Assembly (NCBI GenBank): GCA_001412355.1
Contig: LKUD01000051.1
Coordinates: 1-64,000 of the forward strand
DNA from: Methanoculleus sp. SDB
Lineage (GTDB): Archaea > Halobacteriota > Methanomicrobia > Methanomicrobiales > Methanomicrobiaceae
DNA: 64,000 bases
Direction of reading: 5' to 3'
Shown here: positions 35,019 to 44,499 of the stretch, in pieces
Position numbering within the stretch: the first letter of the stretch is position 1
Layout of the letters: every line of letters starts with the position of its first letter
Program-made: the position numbers and the translations under genes
Notes under the pieces: model-generated
The model's input: only the letters and a program-made list of their open reading frames with translations
Databases searched by the model: none
What the model was told of the DNA's origin: nothing

Positions 35019-36185
35019 ATGAAACAGATTCCATATGGACGACAGGATATCAATCAAGCCGATATCGACGCGGTCGTTGGTATTTTGCGCTCAGATCTCA
35101 TCACCCAGGGTCCTGCTGTACCCCGTTTCGAGAAAGCTGTAGCATCCAGGGTCCGGGCCAGACACGCAGTTGCCGTGAACAGCGGTACGTCGGCCCTGCA
35201 TATCGCCTGCAGGGTTCTCGGATTAAAGCCCGGCGGAATGTTGTGGACAAGCCCCGTCACCTTCGTCGCTTCCGCCAACTGCGGCCTCTATTGCGGGGCT
35301 TACGTGGATTTCGTCGACATTGATCCTCTCACATACAACATCTCCGTCGAGGCACTTGAGAGAAAACTGATCACAGCAGAAGAAGATGGGCAAATGCCTG
35401 ATGTGGTGGTACCCGTTCATCTGTGCGGCCAGTCCTGCGACATGGAAAGAATACATGATCTCTCGGAATGCTACGGATTTGCGATCATCGAAGACGCTTC
35501 ACACGCAATCGGCGGCCGATATAAAGGAATGCACATTGGAAACTGCCGCTACAGCAATATCACTGTTTTCAGCTTTCATCCGGTGAAAATTATCACGACA
35601 GGCGAGGGTGGAATGGCATTGACAAACGACGACACGCTTGCAGAACATATGGCATTGCTGCGTAGCCATGGCATCACACGCGATCCGGCGAAGATGACGC
35701 ATGAATCCGAAGGCCCGTGGTACTACCAGCAGATAGAACTGGGCTACAACTACCGCCTGACGGATCTGCAGGCGGCACTTGGTATCAGCCAGATGACGCG
35801 GCTCGATACATATGTGACCCGCCGTCATGAACTGGCGGATCGTTACAATCGCCTTCTTGCTGATCTGCCGATCACGACACCATGGCAGCATCCGGATTGT
35901 TATTCAAGCTTCCATCTCTACGTCATCCGCCTGAAGCGGGAAAAAATTACGAAAAGCCATCGGGAGGTGTTTGAGTCAATGCGTGACGAGGGCATCGGGG
36001 TAAATCTTCATTATATCCCTGTGCACACTCAGCCCCTGTATCAACGGATGGGATTTGAACAGGGCGATTTTCCCGAAGCCGAACGATATTACACGGAAGC
36101 AATCAGCCTGCCGATATATCCGGCAATGACGGAACAGCAACAGGATCTGGTGGTGGATGCAATCCGCCGGGCGGTACGTGAATGA
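35019..36185 (+). CDS. pseC: UDP-4-amino-4,6-dideoxy-N-acetyl-beta-L-altrosamine transaminase, PseC
   Basis: The 388-residue DegT-family aminotransferase begins IPYGRQDINQADIDAV, a typical PseC start, and has the PLP lysine near residue 190 in SFHPVKIITTGEGG. It aminates the 4-keto sugar from PseB. It overlaps pseF by four bases (ATGA). PseC is distinguished from the two other DegT enzymes here by its position between PseB and PseF. Confidence 0.93.
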   Translation: MKQIPYGRQDINQADIDAVVGILRSDLITQGPAVPRFEKAVASRVRARHAVAVNSGTSALHIACRVLGLKPGGMLWTSPVTFVASANCGLYCGAYVDFVDIDPLTYNISVEALERKLITAEEDGQMPDVVVPVHLCGQSCDMERIHDLSECYGFAIIEDASHAIGGRYKGMHIGNCRYSNITVFSFHPVKIITTGEGGMALTNDDTLAEHMALLRSHGITRDPAKMTHESEGPWYYQQIELGYNYRLTDLQAALGISQMTRLDTYVTRRHELADRYNRLLADLPITTPWQHPDCYSSFHLYVIRLKREKITKSHREVFESMRDEGIGVNLHYIPVHTQPLYQRMGFEQGDFPEAERYYTEAISLPIYPAMTEQQQDLVVDAIRRAVRE

Positions 36186-36877
36186 GACTGGCAGTCATTC
36201 CCGCCCGTGGCGGCAGTAAAAGAATTCCCCGAAAAAACATCAGGGATTTCTGCGGTAAGCCGATCATCGCCTGGTCGATTGAAGCCGCACTGGACAGCGG
36301 GTGCTTTGACCGGGTTATCGTTTCTACGGATGACGCTGAAATCGCCGACGTTGCCCGTCAATGGGGGGCGGAGGTGCCATTCATCCGCCCGGCAGAACTA
36401 TCGACTGACTATTCGGGCACACTTTCGGTAATCCGTCATGCCGTTGTATGGTTCGCAGAGCGAGGCATTGACTTCGGACAGATATGCTGCATCTATGCTA
36501 CGGCGCCATTTGTATCTGTTGATGACATCAGGCGCGGTCTGGAAATCCTCACCACCGGCGGCAGCGAATATGCATTTTCAGTAACCAGCTTCCCTTTTCC
36601 AATCCAGCGTGCCGTGAAGATCACAAAAGACGGGCGCCTGGAAATGTTCCAGCCCGAACATTTTGCCACCCGCTCCCAGGATCTGGAAGAGGCATATCAC
36701 GACGCCGGTCAGTTTTACTGGGGTGTTTCTGATGCATGGAGAGAGGAAAAGCCTCTTTTCTCACACATAGCCGCTCCTGTAATTCTCCCCCGCCACCGGG
36801 TTCAGGACATCGACACCCCGGAGGACTGGGTGCGGGCCGAGTTAATGTTCGAATTGTTACACAAGCTGCAGGATTGA
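36182..36877 (+). CDS. pseF: Pseudaminic acid cytidylyltransferase, PseF
   Basis: The 231-residue protein opens with VIPARGGSKRIPRKNIRDFCGKPIIAWS-type signature residues, the PseF version of the CMP-sugar synthetase motif, then VSTDDAEIADVA and IYATAPFVS. It activates pseudaminic acid with CTP. Its TGA overlaps the ATG of the PseG-PseH gene (TGATG). Confidence 0.93.
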   Translation: MRLAVIPARGGSKRIPRKNIRDFCGKPIIAWSIEAALDSGCFDRVIVSTDDAEIADVARQWGAEVPFIRPAELSTDYSGTLSVIRHAVVWFAERGIDFGQICCIYATAPFVSVDDIRRGLEILTTGGSEYAFSVTSFPFPIQRAVKITKDGRLEMFQPEHFATRSQDLEEAYHDAGQFYWGVSDAWREEKPLFSHIAAPVILPRHRVQDIDTPEDWVRAELMFELLHKLQD

Positions 36878-38433
36878 TGGTGTTGATGAACATGCACATA
36901 GTCTTTCGGACGGATGCCTCACTCACCATCGGCACCGGCCATATCATGCGCTGTCTGAACCTTGCAGAATATCTGGTCGGAAAAGGTGCGGACGTTTCCT
37001 TTATCTGCCGCGAGCATGAAGGCCATCTCTGCGACCTGATTGAAGATCATGGTTTTCCGGTTCACCGCCTTCCTCCTCCCGAAGATGGATTTGCAGCCGA
37101 ATCAAAACCGGCGCATGCCGCCTGGCTTGGTGCGGCGTGGCAGGAGGATTCCGAACAGACCATCGCTGTCATCAGAAACTCAGGAGCAAAGCCCGACTGG
37201 CTGGTTGTGGATCATTACGCCCTCGATCATCGATGGGAACGCACCATCCGTCCTTACGCGGAGCGTATCTTTGTGATTGATGATCTTGCCGACCGGACTC
37301 ACGACTGTGAAATATTACTTGACCAGAATCTCGTCGCGGATCTGCACACCCGGTATCGTGAAAAGGTACCGAAAGGCTGTGCCTTTCTCCTCGGCCCCGG
37401 GTATGCTCTGCTGCAGCCGTTTTATGCTGATCTGCATGATCGTATCCCACCACGGGAAGGACCGATAAGGAATATTCTCATCTCCTTCGGAGGGGGGGAC
37501 AACGATAACCTGACGGGACTGGCGCTTGCAGCCTTTATCGGCCTGAATCGCACGGATATCGAGGTCAATGTTGTTATCCCCGATAGCAGTCCCCATAACC
37601 ATATAGTTCGGGACCTGGCTGCGGGATTCGCGAATATTCATCTGCATGGCAATCTGCCCACCCTTGCGCCATTGATGGTGAAAGCTGATCTCGCCATCGG
37701 TGCAGCGGGAACAACAAGCTGGGAGCGTTTATGCCTCGGACTCCCCGCACTCGTCGTGACGCTGGCTGAGAACCAGCGGCCGATTGGCGATTGGCTGGAA
37801 CACGAAAGGCTGGCGCGGTGGCTCGGACATAAGGATGAGGTATCTGAAGATGCTATCAGGCAGGCACTCTGTCAGCTGGTGAAAGAGGAACTGGATCAGG
37901 AATGGTCTCTGCGATGTCACCGGATCGTGGATGGAAAAGGGGCGGAGCGTACCTCTGCGGTGATAACGATCACGCCAGAGGCGCCGTTAACGGTTCGCCA
38001 TGCCCGCCTGTCTGATGAAACTCTGATACTCGCGTGGGCGAACGATCCCGAGACACGGCGTAACTCTTTCACGCCGGATCCCATATCTGCGGATACTCAT
38101 CGGCACTGGTTCCGCAATCGGCTGCGGAATCTGGAGAACTGCCATTTCTATATCGTGGAGAATGAAGAAGGGATACCAGTCGGGCAGGTGCGGTTCGAGA
38201 AGGAAGATCAGGCATGGGAGATGAGTTACTCTTTAGCTCCCGAGTATCGCAAAAGAGGTCTTGGCCGACCTCTTATCGAGGCTGCCTTAAATGCAATGCA
38301 TTCTGAATCCTCAGATTTGGTAGTTTTCGGTAAGGTTAAAGAGAACAATCTTTCTTCCCGCAAAGTATTTGAATCTCTTGACTTCGAATCTCACTGTAAC
38401 GGGGATGTGGTGGTGTTTCAGCGTGTTTTCTGA
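36877..38433 (+). CDS. pseG-pseH: Fused PseG-PseH: UDP-sugar hydrolase plus N-acetyltransferase
   Basis: The product of about 518 residues joins two Pse enzymes. Residues 5-365 match PseG, the UDP-2,4-diacetamido-trideoxy-altrose hydrolase, with RTDASLTIGTGHIMRC at the start and FGGGDNDN and GAAGTTSWERLCLGLP later. Residues 372-518 are a GNAT acetyltransferase of the PseH type with YRKRGLGRPLIEAAL as the acetyl-CoA loop. The fusion links acetylation of the 4-amino group and UDP release, two consecutive steps. ATG at 36886 with GGTG in front is an alternative start; the much earlier ATG at 36736 lies inside pseF and is rejected. Confidence 0.93.
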   Translation: MVLMNMHIVFRTDASLTIGTGHIMRCLNLAEYLVGKGADVSFICREHEGHLCDLIEDHGFPVHRLPPPEDGFAAESKPAHAAWLGAAWQEDSEQTIAVIRNSGAKPDWLVVDHYALDHRWERTIRPYAERIFVIDDLADRTHDCEILLDQNLVADLHTRYREKVPKGCAFLLGPGYALLQPFYADLHDRIPPREGPIRNILISFGGGDNDNLTGLALAAFIGLNRTDIEVNVVIPDSSPHNHIVRDLAAGFANIHLHGNLPTLAPLMVKADLAIGAAGTTSWERLCLGLPALVVTLAENQRPIGDWLEHERLARWLGHKDEVSEDAIRQALCQLVKEELDQEWSLRCHRIVDGKGAERTSAVITITPEAPLTVRHARLSDETLILAWANDPETRRNSFTPDPISADTHRHWFRNRLRNLENCHFYIVENEEGIPVGQVRFEKEDQAWEMSYSLAPEYRKRGLGRPLIEAALNAMHSESSDLVVFGKVKENNLSSRKVFESLDFESHCNGDVVVFQRVF

Positions 38434-38494
38434 TCACCATCACAAGGAAAAAGACGGATTATCTGAACACACCAGTAGTACAAAAGAATAATTG

Positions 38495-39544
38495 ATGGCT
38501 ATGAAAATCAAAGAACACGCAATCGGCCTCGACAGCCCCCCCTTCATCATCGCCGAAATGTCCGGCAACCACAACCAGTCCATCGGCCGGGCCCTTGCTA
38601 TTGTTGAGGCGGCGGCACAGGCGGGCGCTGATGCCATCAAACTCCAGACATATACTGCCGACACCCTGACCCTCGATATCAACGGGGGCGAGTTCTTCAT
38701 TAGTGACGAGCAGAATCTATGGAAGGGACAGAGTCTGCATGATCTTTATACCACTGCATCCACACCATGGAAGTGGCATGCGCCGATCATGGAGAGGGCA
38801 CGGGAACTGGGGATACTCTGTTTCTCCACTCCTTTTGACGAGACCGCAGTCGACTTTCTCGAGAAACTGAACGTCCCCGCCTATAAGATCGCCTCTTTTG
38901 AAAATGTTCATCTCCCATTGATTAGAAAAGTGGCGGCCACCGGCAAGCCGGTGATCATATCCACCGGCATGGCAAGCGTAGCAGAAATCGATGAGGCGGT
39001 GCGGGCCGCCCGTGAAGCCGGTTGCCGTGACCTTATACTGCTCAAATGCACAAGCACCTACCCGGCTACTCCGGAGAACAGCAATGTAGTCACCATCCCC
39101 CATATGCGAGCCCTGTTTGGCTGTGAGGTGGGTCTGTCCGACCACACGATGGGCGTGGGAGTTGCCGTCGCGGCAGTGGCGCAGGGTGCGACGGTGATCG
39201 AGAAGCATTTCACCCTCAGCCGTGCAGATGGCGGTGTGGACAGCACATTCTCGCTGGAGCCGGATGAGTTCCGCGCTCTTGTTGTGGAGACCAAGCGCGC
39301 CTGGCAGTCGCTGGGACAGGTGCGGTATGGTCCGGGTGAAGAAGAAAAGAGATCTCTGGCCTTTCGACGGTCTCTCTACATTGCCGAGGATCTTCAGAAG
39401 GGAGATCTGCTCACCCCGGAGAATCTGCGGTGTGTCAGGCCGGGTCTGGGATTATCGCCCAAATATTATGAGATGCTGCTGGGGAAGCGTGTGAACAGGG
39501 ATGCGAGGAAGGGGACGCCGTTCAGGTGGGAGATGATCGGGTGA
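38495..39544 (+). CDS. pseI: Pseudaminic acid synthase, PseI
   Basis: The 349-residue PEP-condensing enzyme opens FIIAEMSGNHNQSIGRAL, the PseI version of the NeuB barrel start, and has a C-terminal SAF domain (IAEDLQKGDLLTPENLRCV). It condenses PEP with 2,4-diacetamido-2,4,6-trideoxy-L-altrose. All enzymes PseB to PseI are now present in a row. Possible starts are TTG 38492, ATG 38495 and ATG 38501; none has a strong ribosome binding site. Confidence 0.95.
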   Translation: MAMKIKEHAIGLDSPPFIIAEMSGNHNQSIGRALAIVEAAAQAGADAIKLQTYTADTLTLDINGGEFFISDEQNLWKGQSLHDLYTTASTPWKWHAPIMERARELGILCFSTPFDETAVDFLEKLNVPAYKIASFENVHLPLIRKVAATGKPVIISTGMASVAEIDEAVRAAREAGCRDLILLKCTSTYPATPENSNVVTIPHMRALFGCEVGLSDHTMGVGVAVAAVAQGATVIEKHFTLSRADGGVDSTFSLEPDEFRALVVETKRAWQSLGQVRYGPGEEEKRSLAFRRSLYIAEDLQKGDLLTPENLRCVRPGLGLSPKYYEMLLGKRVNRDARKGTPFRWEMIG

Positions 39545-39568
39545 ACCAGTTCAACGATGAGAGGTAAA

Positions 39569-40564
39569 ATGGTATATCGTGCGGCAGTTGTCGGATGCGG
39601 AAAGATAGGCAGTGAATTTGCAGACGATCCCCGGATCAAGGATATTTATACGCACGCAGGAGCCTACTCCGTATGCCGGGATACGGAACTTGTAGCTGTT
39701 TGCGATAGCAATCCCGGGAAATTGAAGCGATGTGCGAGCCGATGGGGAGTAAAATACCGGTTTGATGACATTAATGACATGCTCGCGGTGCAGGAGCCGG
39801 AAATTGTGAGCATTTGCACACCGGATCCTACCCATTATGAGCTTATTCGAACTGCAATTGCATCACCATCCGTCCGTGCCGTATTAGCCGAAAAACCTCT
39901 CGCAATGCGTGTTGATGAGGCCCGTGACCTTTTCAGGATGGCAGGCCGAAAAAAGGTTGTCCTGGCGGTGAACTATTCCCGTCGCTATGCAGGAAATTTT
40001 CAGAATCTTCGTAAATTCCTTCAATCAGGAGGTATCGGGGATATTCAGGCTATAAGCGGCCATTATGGAAACGGGACACGACATACCGGAACGCACTGGT
40101 TCGATCTCGTCAGATTTCTGGTCGGAGAAATACGCCGTGTCCGGGCATTTGACAGATTGCATGAAGCAGGAGAGGATCCCACTCTTGATGTTCATCTCGA
40201 ACTTGATCGAAACATTTTCGGATATCTCCATGGATATAATTCCCGTGACTTCAGCATATTCGAGTTGGATATCATCGGAACACTCGGACGTGTAACAATC
40301 TCCGATTCAGGCCATACCATGAGGTTTCACCGGGTGGCTGACAGTCCCTATTACTCGGGTTACCGGTCTCTCATGCCGTTTAAGGAAGAGAGAGGCGGTA
40401 TGGTGGACACAGTACTCCATGCCGTCGAAGATCTCGTAATGTGCCTCGACACCGGAGCAGAACCCCTCTGCACCGGAAGAGACGGCATTGAAAACCTGAA
40501 AATTGCCGAGGCTGCCCTGAATTCAGCAAAAGAAGGCAGAGCGATCACAATGGATAGTGAATGA
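39569..40564 (+). CDS. Gfo/Idh/MocA-family sugar dehydrogenase
   Basis: The product of about 331 residues starts VYRAAVVGCGKIGSEFA, a Rossmann fold, and has the family signature AEKPLAM near residue 110. The ATG at 39569 is favoured by GAGAGGT seven bases before it; the ATG at 39557 would overlap that site. Relatives oxidise C3 of a hexuronic acid or hexose, or an inositol. The DegT aminotransferase two genes downstream would convert the ketone to an amine. Confidence 0.86.
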   Translation: MVYRAAVVGCGKIGSEFADDPRIKDIYTHAGAYSVCRDTELVAVCDSNPGKLKRCASRWGVKYRFDDINDMLAVQEPEIVSICTPDPTHYELIRTAIASPSVRAVLAEKPLAMRVDEARDLFRMAGRKKVVLAVNYSRRYAGNFQNLRKFLQSGGIGDIQAISGHYGNGTRHTGTHWFDLVRFLVGEIRRVRAFDRLHEAGEDPTLDVHLELDRNIFGYLHGYNSRDFSIFELDIIGTLGRVTISDSGHTMRFHRVADSPYYSGYRSLMPFKEERGGMVDTVLHAVEDLVMCLDTGAEPLCTGRDGIENLKIAEAALNSAKEGRAITMDSE

Positions 40565-41691
40565 TACCGAAAAAACATCTCCCGGTGATTGTGGCGGTCT
40601 GCGGTGATCCGGGCGGGGCAAAGGCGGTGGCTCCCGTCATAAACCTTCTCAGGAGTGACGCCCGCGTTCAGGTCCGGGCCATGGCGTACCGCGAAGCATG
40701 TCATCTCTGGAAGCAGCAGGGAATTGAATACACTGAAATATCCGAGGAAATGACTGCTTGTGACATTCAATCACTGTTAAAGGAGATAATGCCTTCATTG
40801 CTGCTTACAGGAACATCCTTCAATGGTATTGGCCTCGAAAGGCTGTTCGTCGATGAAGCCCGCCGGCTGGCAATACCCTCACTGACGATCATGGACTTCT
40901 GGTCGCATTATTGTGAACGGTTCTGTGATCACGAAGGGAATTTGTCTTCTCTTCCTGACCGGGTTGCGGTAATCGATGAAAGAATGAAAGAGGAGATGAT
41001 TGAGGCGGGCTTTGATCCAATGAGCCTTGTTATCACAGGTAATCCCGCATATGATGATCTCTACAGGTGGAAACAGAATTTTGGCCCTGACAGCATTGCA
41101 GGACTTCGAAAGAGCCTGGGGATCGGGCACGATGACCTGATGGTTCTTTTTGCATCGCAGCCTCTCTCCGCATTATATGGCACGGATCCTTCACATCCGT
41201 TGTACCCCGGCTATACCGAAATGAGTGTGCTCGCTTCCCTCCTTCGATCCCTCGAAGAGCCCGGATTTCTGGTAAACCGGAAGATTTTTCTGATAATACG
41301 TCCGCATCCGCGCGAAAAACCACAGGATTTCCTCCCGGTGAAAAGTGACCGGGTGCCTGTCATCGTTTCAACTGAGGGAAATTCGCGTGAGCTTGTGATG
41401 GCTGCCGATCTCGTTGTCGGCATGACCACTGCTTTGCTCATTGAGGCGTGCTGTCTCGGACGGATCGTTGTAAGCCTGCAGCCAGGTATTCGCACTGCTG
41501 ATCCCCTGCCGACCAACCGGATGGGCCTGAGTATCGGGGTCTACTCCGAAGATGCTATATCCGCAGTAATAAAAGATGTATTGAGCAACACTGAAAAACA
41601 CCGTCTACTCGTTCAAAAACTAAAAAAAGTGAAAATTAATGGTAGAGCCACCGAGCGGGTTGCACAGTGCATTTATGATATGCTATCATAG
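40561..41691 (+). CDS. Putative GT-B glycosyltransferase
   Basis: The 376-residue protein has an N-terminal VIVAVCGDPGGAKAVAPVI and a C-terminal nucleotide-binding half with IIRPHPREKP near residue 243 and LVVGMTTALLIEACCLGR near 284. HP and T-T motifs are shared with the larger proteins at 23615 and 45709. Its start overlaps the dehydrogenase stop (ATGA), and it lies between a sugar dehydrogenase and an aminotransferase. It probably transfers the sugar they produce, or a CMP-linked acid. Confidence 0.6.
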   Translation: MIPKKHLPVIVAVCGDPGGAKAVAPVINLLRSDARVQVRAMAYREACHLWKQQGIEYTEISEEMTACDIQSLLKEIMPSLLLTGTSFNGIGLERLFVDEARRLAIPSLTIMDFWSHYCERFCDHEGNLSSLPDRVAVIDERMKEEMIEAGFDPMSLVITGNPAYDDLYRWKQNFGPDSIAGLRKSLGIGHDDLMVLFASQPLSALYGTDPSHPLYPGYTEMSVLASLLRSLEEPGFLVNRKIFLIIRPHPREKPQDFLPVKSDRVPVIVSTEGNSRELVMAADLVVGMTTALLIEACCLGRIVVSLQPGIRTADPLPTNRMGLSIGVYSEDAISAVIKDVLSNTEKHRLLVQKLKKVKINGRATERVAQCIYDMLS

Positions 41692-41718
41692 TGTCCGTAT
41701 CAGGTTAGGAGAATCAAT

Positions 41719-42993
41719 ATGAATAAACTGGCATTAAATGGTGGAACTCCGGTCAGAAATGAGGCATTTCCACGCTATGTCACGATAGGTGAGGAGGAGA
41801 AACGGGCAGTAATGGAGGTGCTCGACAGCACAGTACTCTCGAAATTCCTTGCGAAATGGTCTCCGGACTATTATGGCGGACCGAAGGTCCGTCAACTGGA
41901 GAGAGAGTGGGCAGAGTATTTCAGGGTGCGGCATGCCGTCAGTGTAAACTCTGCAACCTCGGGACTCTATACTGCGGTCGGGGCGGCAGGTGTGGGACCG
42001 GGTGACGAGGTCATCGTCTCTCCCTATACAATGAGCGCATCGGCGACTGCAGCAGTTGTCTACGGGGGGATTCCCGTGTTTGCAGATATCGATCCTGAGA
42101 TTTTCTGCATTACACCGGAATCGATTGAAGAACGAATCACTCCCCTGACAAAAGCAATCATCGCTGTCGATATCTTCGGTCACCCCGCGGATATGGATGA
42201 GATCGTGGAGATCGCAAGAGATCGGGATATCATCGTTATTGAAGACGCCGCTCAGGCACCGGGGGCATCATATAAAGGCCGCTATGCAGGGACACTTGCG
42301 GATATCGGTGTATTCAGCCTGAATTACCACAAGACAATTCAGTGCGGAGAGGGCGGTATCATCGTAACCGAGCACGATGATCTGGCGGAGCGGTGCCGGA
42401 TGATACGCAACCATGCCGAGGGTGCGGTCGGAGCAAAAGGAGTCTCAAATCTCGTGAATATGGTAGGGTTTAATTATCGGATGACGGAGATTGAAGCAGC
42501 AATTGCACGCGAGCAACTTAAGAAACTGGACACATTGCTCGAATCACGCATCACAGCGGCTAAATTCCTGACAGAACATTTGAAAGCCATACCCGGAATT
42601 ACTCCGCCGGTCGTTCGTCCTGATGTCAGCCACGGCTATTACGTATATCCGATTCGCTATAATTCAGAAATTATCGGAATACCCAGAGAACGATTTGTTG
42701 AAGCCCTCAATGCGGAAGGAATTCCAATTTCCAGCGGTTATGTTGAACCGATCTACATGCAGCCCCTGTACCAGCGACGCATTGCTTTTGGAAGAGAGGG
42801 TTTTCCCTTCACCTATCACGGCTATAGGGGGAAAGTGGACTACAGCCCCGGCATATGTCCGGTGACTGAGCGGATGTACTATCAGGAGATGATGATTGCC
42901 GACATCTGTCACGGAAATGTATCCCGATCGGATCAGAATGATGTGATTGCGGCATTCGAGAAGGTTACCGCGAATATCGGGGAGCTGGTGTGA
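41719..42993 (+). CDS. DegT/DnrJ/EryC1 aminotransferase of the scyllo-inosose/AHBA-like type
   Basis: The 424-residue protein begins KLALNGGTPVRN, a start shared by scyllo-inosose and AHBA-type aminotransferases and less common in plain 4-aminosugar enzymes. The PLP lysine is near residue 204 in SLNYHKTIQCGEGG. A good ribosome binding site (GGTTAGGAGA) precedes it. With the Gfo/Idh dehydrogenase it could install an amine at C3 of a sugar or on a cyclitol. Confidence 0.85.
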   Translation: MNKLALNGGTPVRNEAFPRYVTIGEEEKRAVMEVLDSTVLSKFLAKWSPDYYGGPKVRQLEREWAEYFRVRHAVSVNSATSGLYTAVGAAGVGPGDEVIVSPYTMSASATAAVVYGGIPVFADIDPEIFCITPESIEERITPLTKAIIAVDIFGHPADMDEIVEIARDRDIIVIEDAAQAPGASYKGRYAGTLADIGVFSLNYHKTIQCGEGGIIVTEHDDLAERCRMIRNHAEGAVGAKGVSNLVNMVGFNYRMTEIEAAIAREQLKKLDTLLESRITAAKFLTEHLKAIPGITPPVVRPDVSHGYYVYPIRYNSEIIGIPRERFVEALNAEGIPISSGYVEPIYMQPLYQRRIAFGREGFPFTYHGYRGKVDYSPGICPVTERMYYQEMMIADICHGNVSRSDQNDVIAAFEKVTANIGELV

Positions 42994-43067
42994 TACCGGT
43001 CCCGGTGGATGTACTTTCATGAGATGAATGAAAGGATCCGCAATCTCCTCTCACCGTGGTAAAAAAA

Positions 43068-44495
43068 TTATTCCCCTTTGTTTCCGACGGGAAATTCTCC
43101 GTTGTCCGCCTTATTTACCGTTATTTTCTCCCCTCTCTGTTCACTGAAGCGCATTATCCGTTTGAGATCTCCTTTCGCCATCAGTTCTCTCAGGCCAAGA
43201 AGTTCTGGATCGCTGAAACGACTGATATTTACTGTCAATTCGGTGGCGTCACCAAGCGACAGAATGTAATCTTCCAATTTTCCGTCATACTGCTCGAGGA
43301 TTTTATCCATATTCGAGTGATATAACGCGGAACCGGGATATGGCGTAATAATAAACGGATAGATCTTAAAGCCGTTTTTAATCCAGAAAGTGACCGTTTC
43401 ATAAATCGACTGGCAATCCTCTCCTTCATATCCCACCATAAAGTTCATTACAGGATTGATCCCGGCTCTGATTGTCTCTTGAAGTGCGTATTGCAGCCGA
43501 TCAACCGTTGTATTCTTCTTTATTTCCTTCAGGATCCGGTTATCTGCGGACTCCCCACCGATCTCAAGATACGTGCATCCGCATTCCTTCAACCTCTTGA
43601 GTAATTGCGGATCGATCGAATTTGCATGACTCGTTGTGCCCCATTTTACCAGATCTGCAAGCCCCTCCTCCTCATAGAGATCGCAGAATTCGAGAGCTCT
43701 TTTTTTGTTCGCCAGCATGTTTTCGTCAATCAGTGTCACAAAGTCGATCGCATACCTGAACCTGAAATGCTTGATCATGCCGACAACATACCTGGCGCTC
43801 TGAAAGCGTACCCTTTTCCCGCCGACGATATGATAGCAGAACGTACAGTCATAGGGACATCCGCGCTGCGAAATGACATCGATTCTTCGTTTTGCACCGA
43901 AAGCCTCGGCAGAAAGGGCAATGGAGCTGTTCGGAAAGTATACCTCCTCCATGGGCAGCATGTCGAGAGCCGGATAAGGCAGGGTATTGAGTTCCTCCTC
44001 GCTCATATAGGGGCGCGGAGGATTTTTAATGATGACTCCCTCATTATTTCGGTAATTGATCCCGATTACATCAGAAAAATTCCGGTCATCCGAATTATCT
44101 ACAATCTCAACGATTGTCTTTTCGCCTTCTCCGATACAGCAAAGATCCAGTTCGGGAATCCACGTGAGCATCTCTTCAGGGATGCTGCTGGCACAGCCGC
44201 CACCGGTTATGAGAAGTGCGTCGGGAAATAATCCCCTTAAGCCGGGGAGGATCTTTTTCTGGAATCCGTATGTTGTTACAAGTCCCGAAAGAGATATGAT
44301 GTCAAAAGACTCATCCGCGATATCAGCGAGAATCTCATCGATCCCCAATCTGTGAGCGTTGGCATCCAGTAAAACAACATCATGCCCTTCCAGATCCAGC
44401 ACAGCGGCGATAATCGAGAGTCCGTAGGGGATATTCGTCGGAGGTTGTGTCAGCCGTATCGGGGAATTAATCAATAAAATTCGTTTCTTACCCAT
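43068..44495 (-). CDS. B12-binding-type radical SAM protein
   Basis: The 475-residue protein has an N-terminal B12-binding-type domain (residues 5-150) and a radical SAM core with CPYDCTFCYHIVGG near residue 212. It lacks the DxHxxG cobalamin ligand motif. It follows the Maf-like gene on the same strand by four bases. It differs from the radical SAM protein at 16106 in the C-terminal region. Modification of a lipid carrier or sugar is plausible given the operon, but the substrate is unknown. Confidence 0.85.
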   Translation of the reverse strand: MGKKRILLINSPIRLTQPPTNIPYGLSIIAAVLDLEGHDVVLLDANAHRLGIDEILADIADESFDIISLSGLVTTYGFQKKILPGLRGLFPDALLITGGGCASSIPEEMLTWIPELDLCCIGEGEKTIVEIVDNSDDRNFSDVIGINYRNNEGVIIKNPPRPYMSEEELNTLPYPALDMLPMEEVYFPNSSIALSAEAFGAKRRIDVISQRGCPYDCTFCYHIVGGKRVRFQSARYVVGMIKHFRFRYAIDFVTLIDENMLANKKRALEFCDLYEEEGLADLVKWGTTSHANSIDPQLLKRLKECGCTYLEIGGESADNRILKEIKKNTTVDRLQYALQETIRAGINPVMNFMVGYEGEDCQSIYETVTFWIKNGFKIYPFIITPYPGSALYHSNMDKILEQYDGKLEDYILSLGDATELTVNISRFSDPELLGLRELMAKGDLKRIMRFSEQRGEKITVNKADNGEFPVGNKGE

Positions 44496-44499
44496 AAAT

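Noticed and set aside
36736-36876. N-terminal extension of the PseG-PseH protein
   Set aside because: Lies entirely inside pseF and has no PseG homology; the PseG motif begins right after the ATG at 36877.
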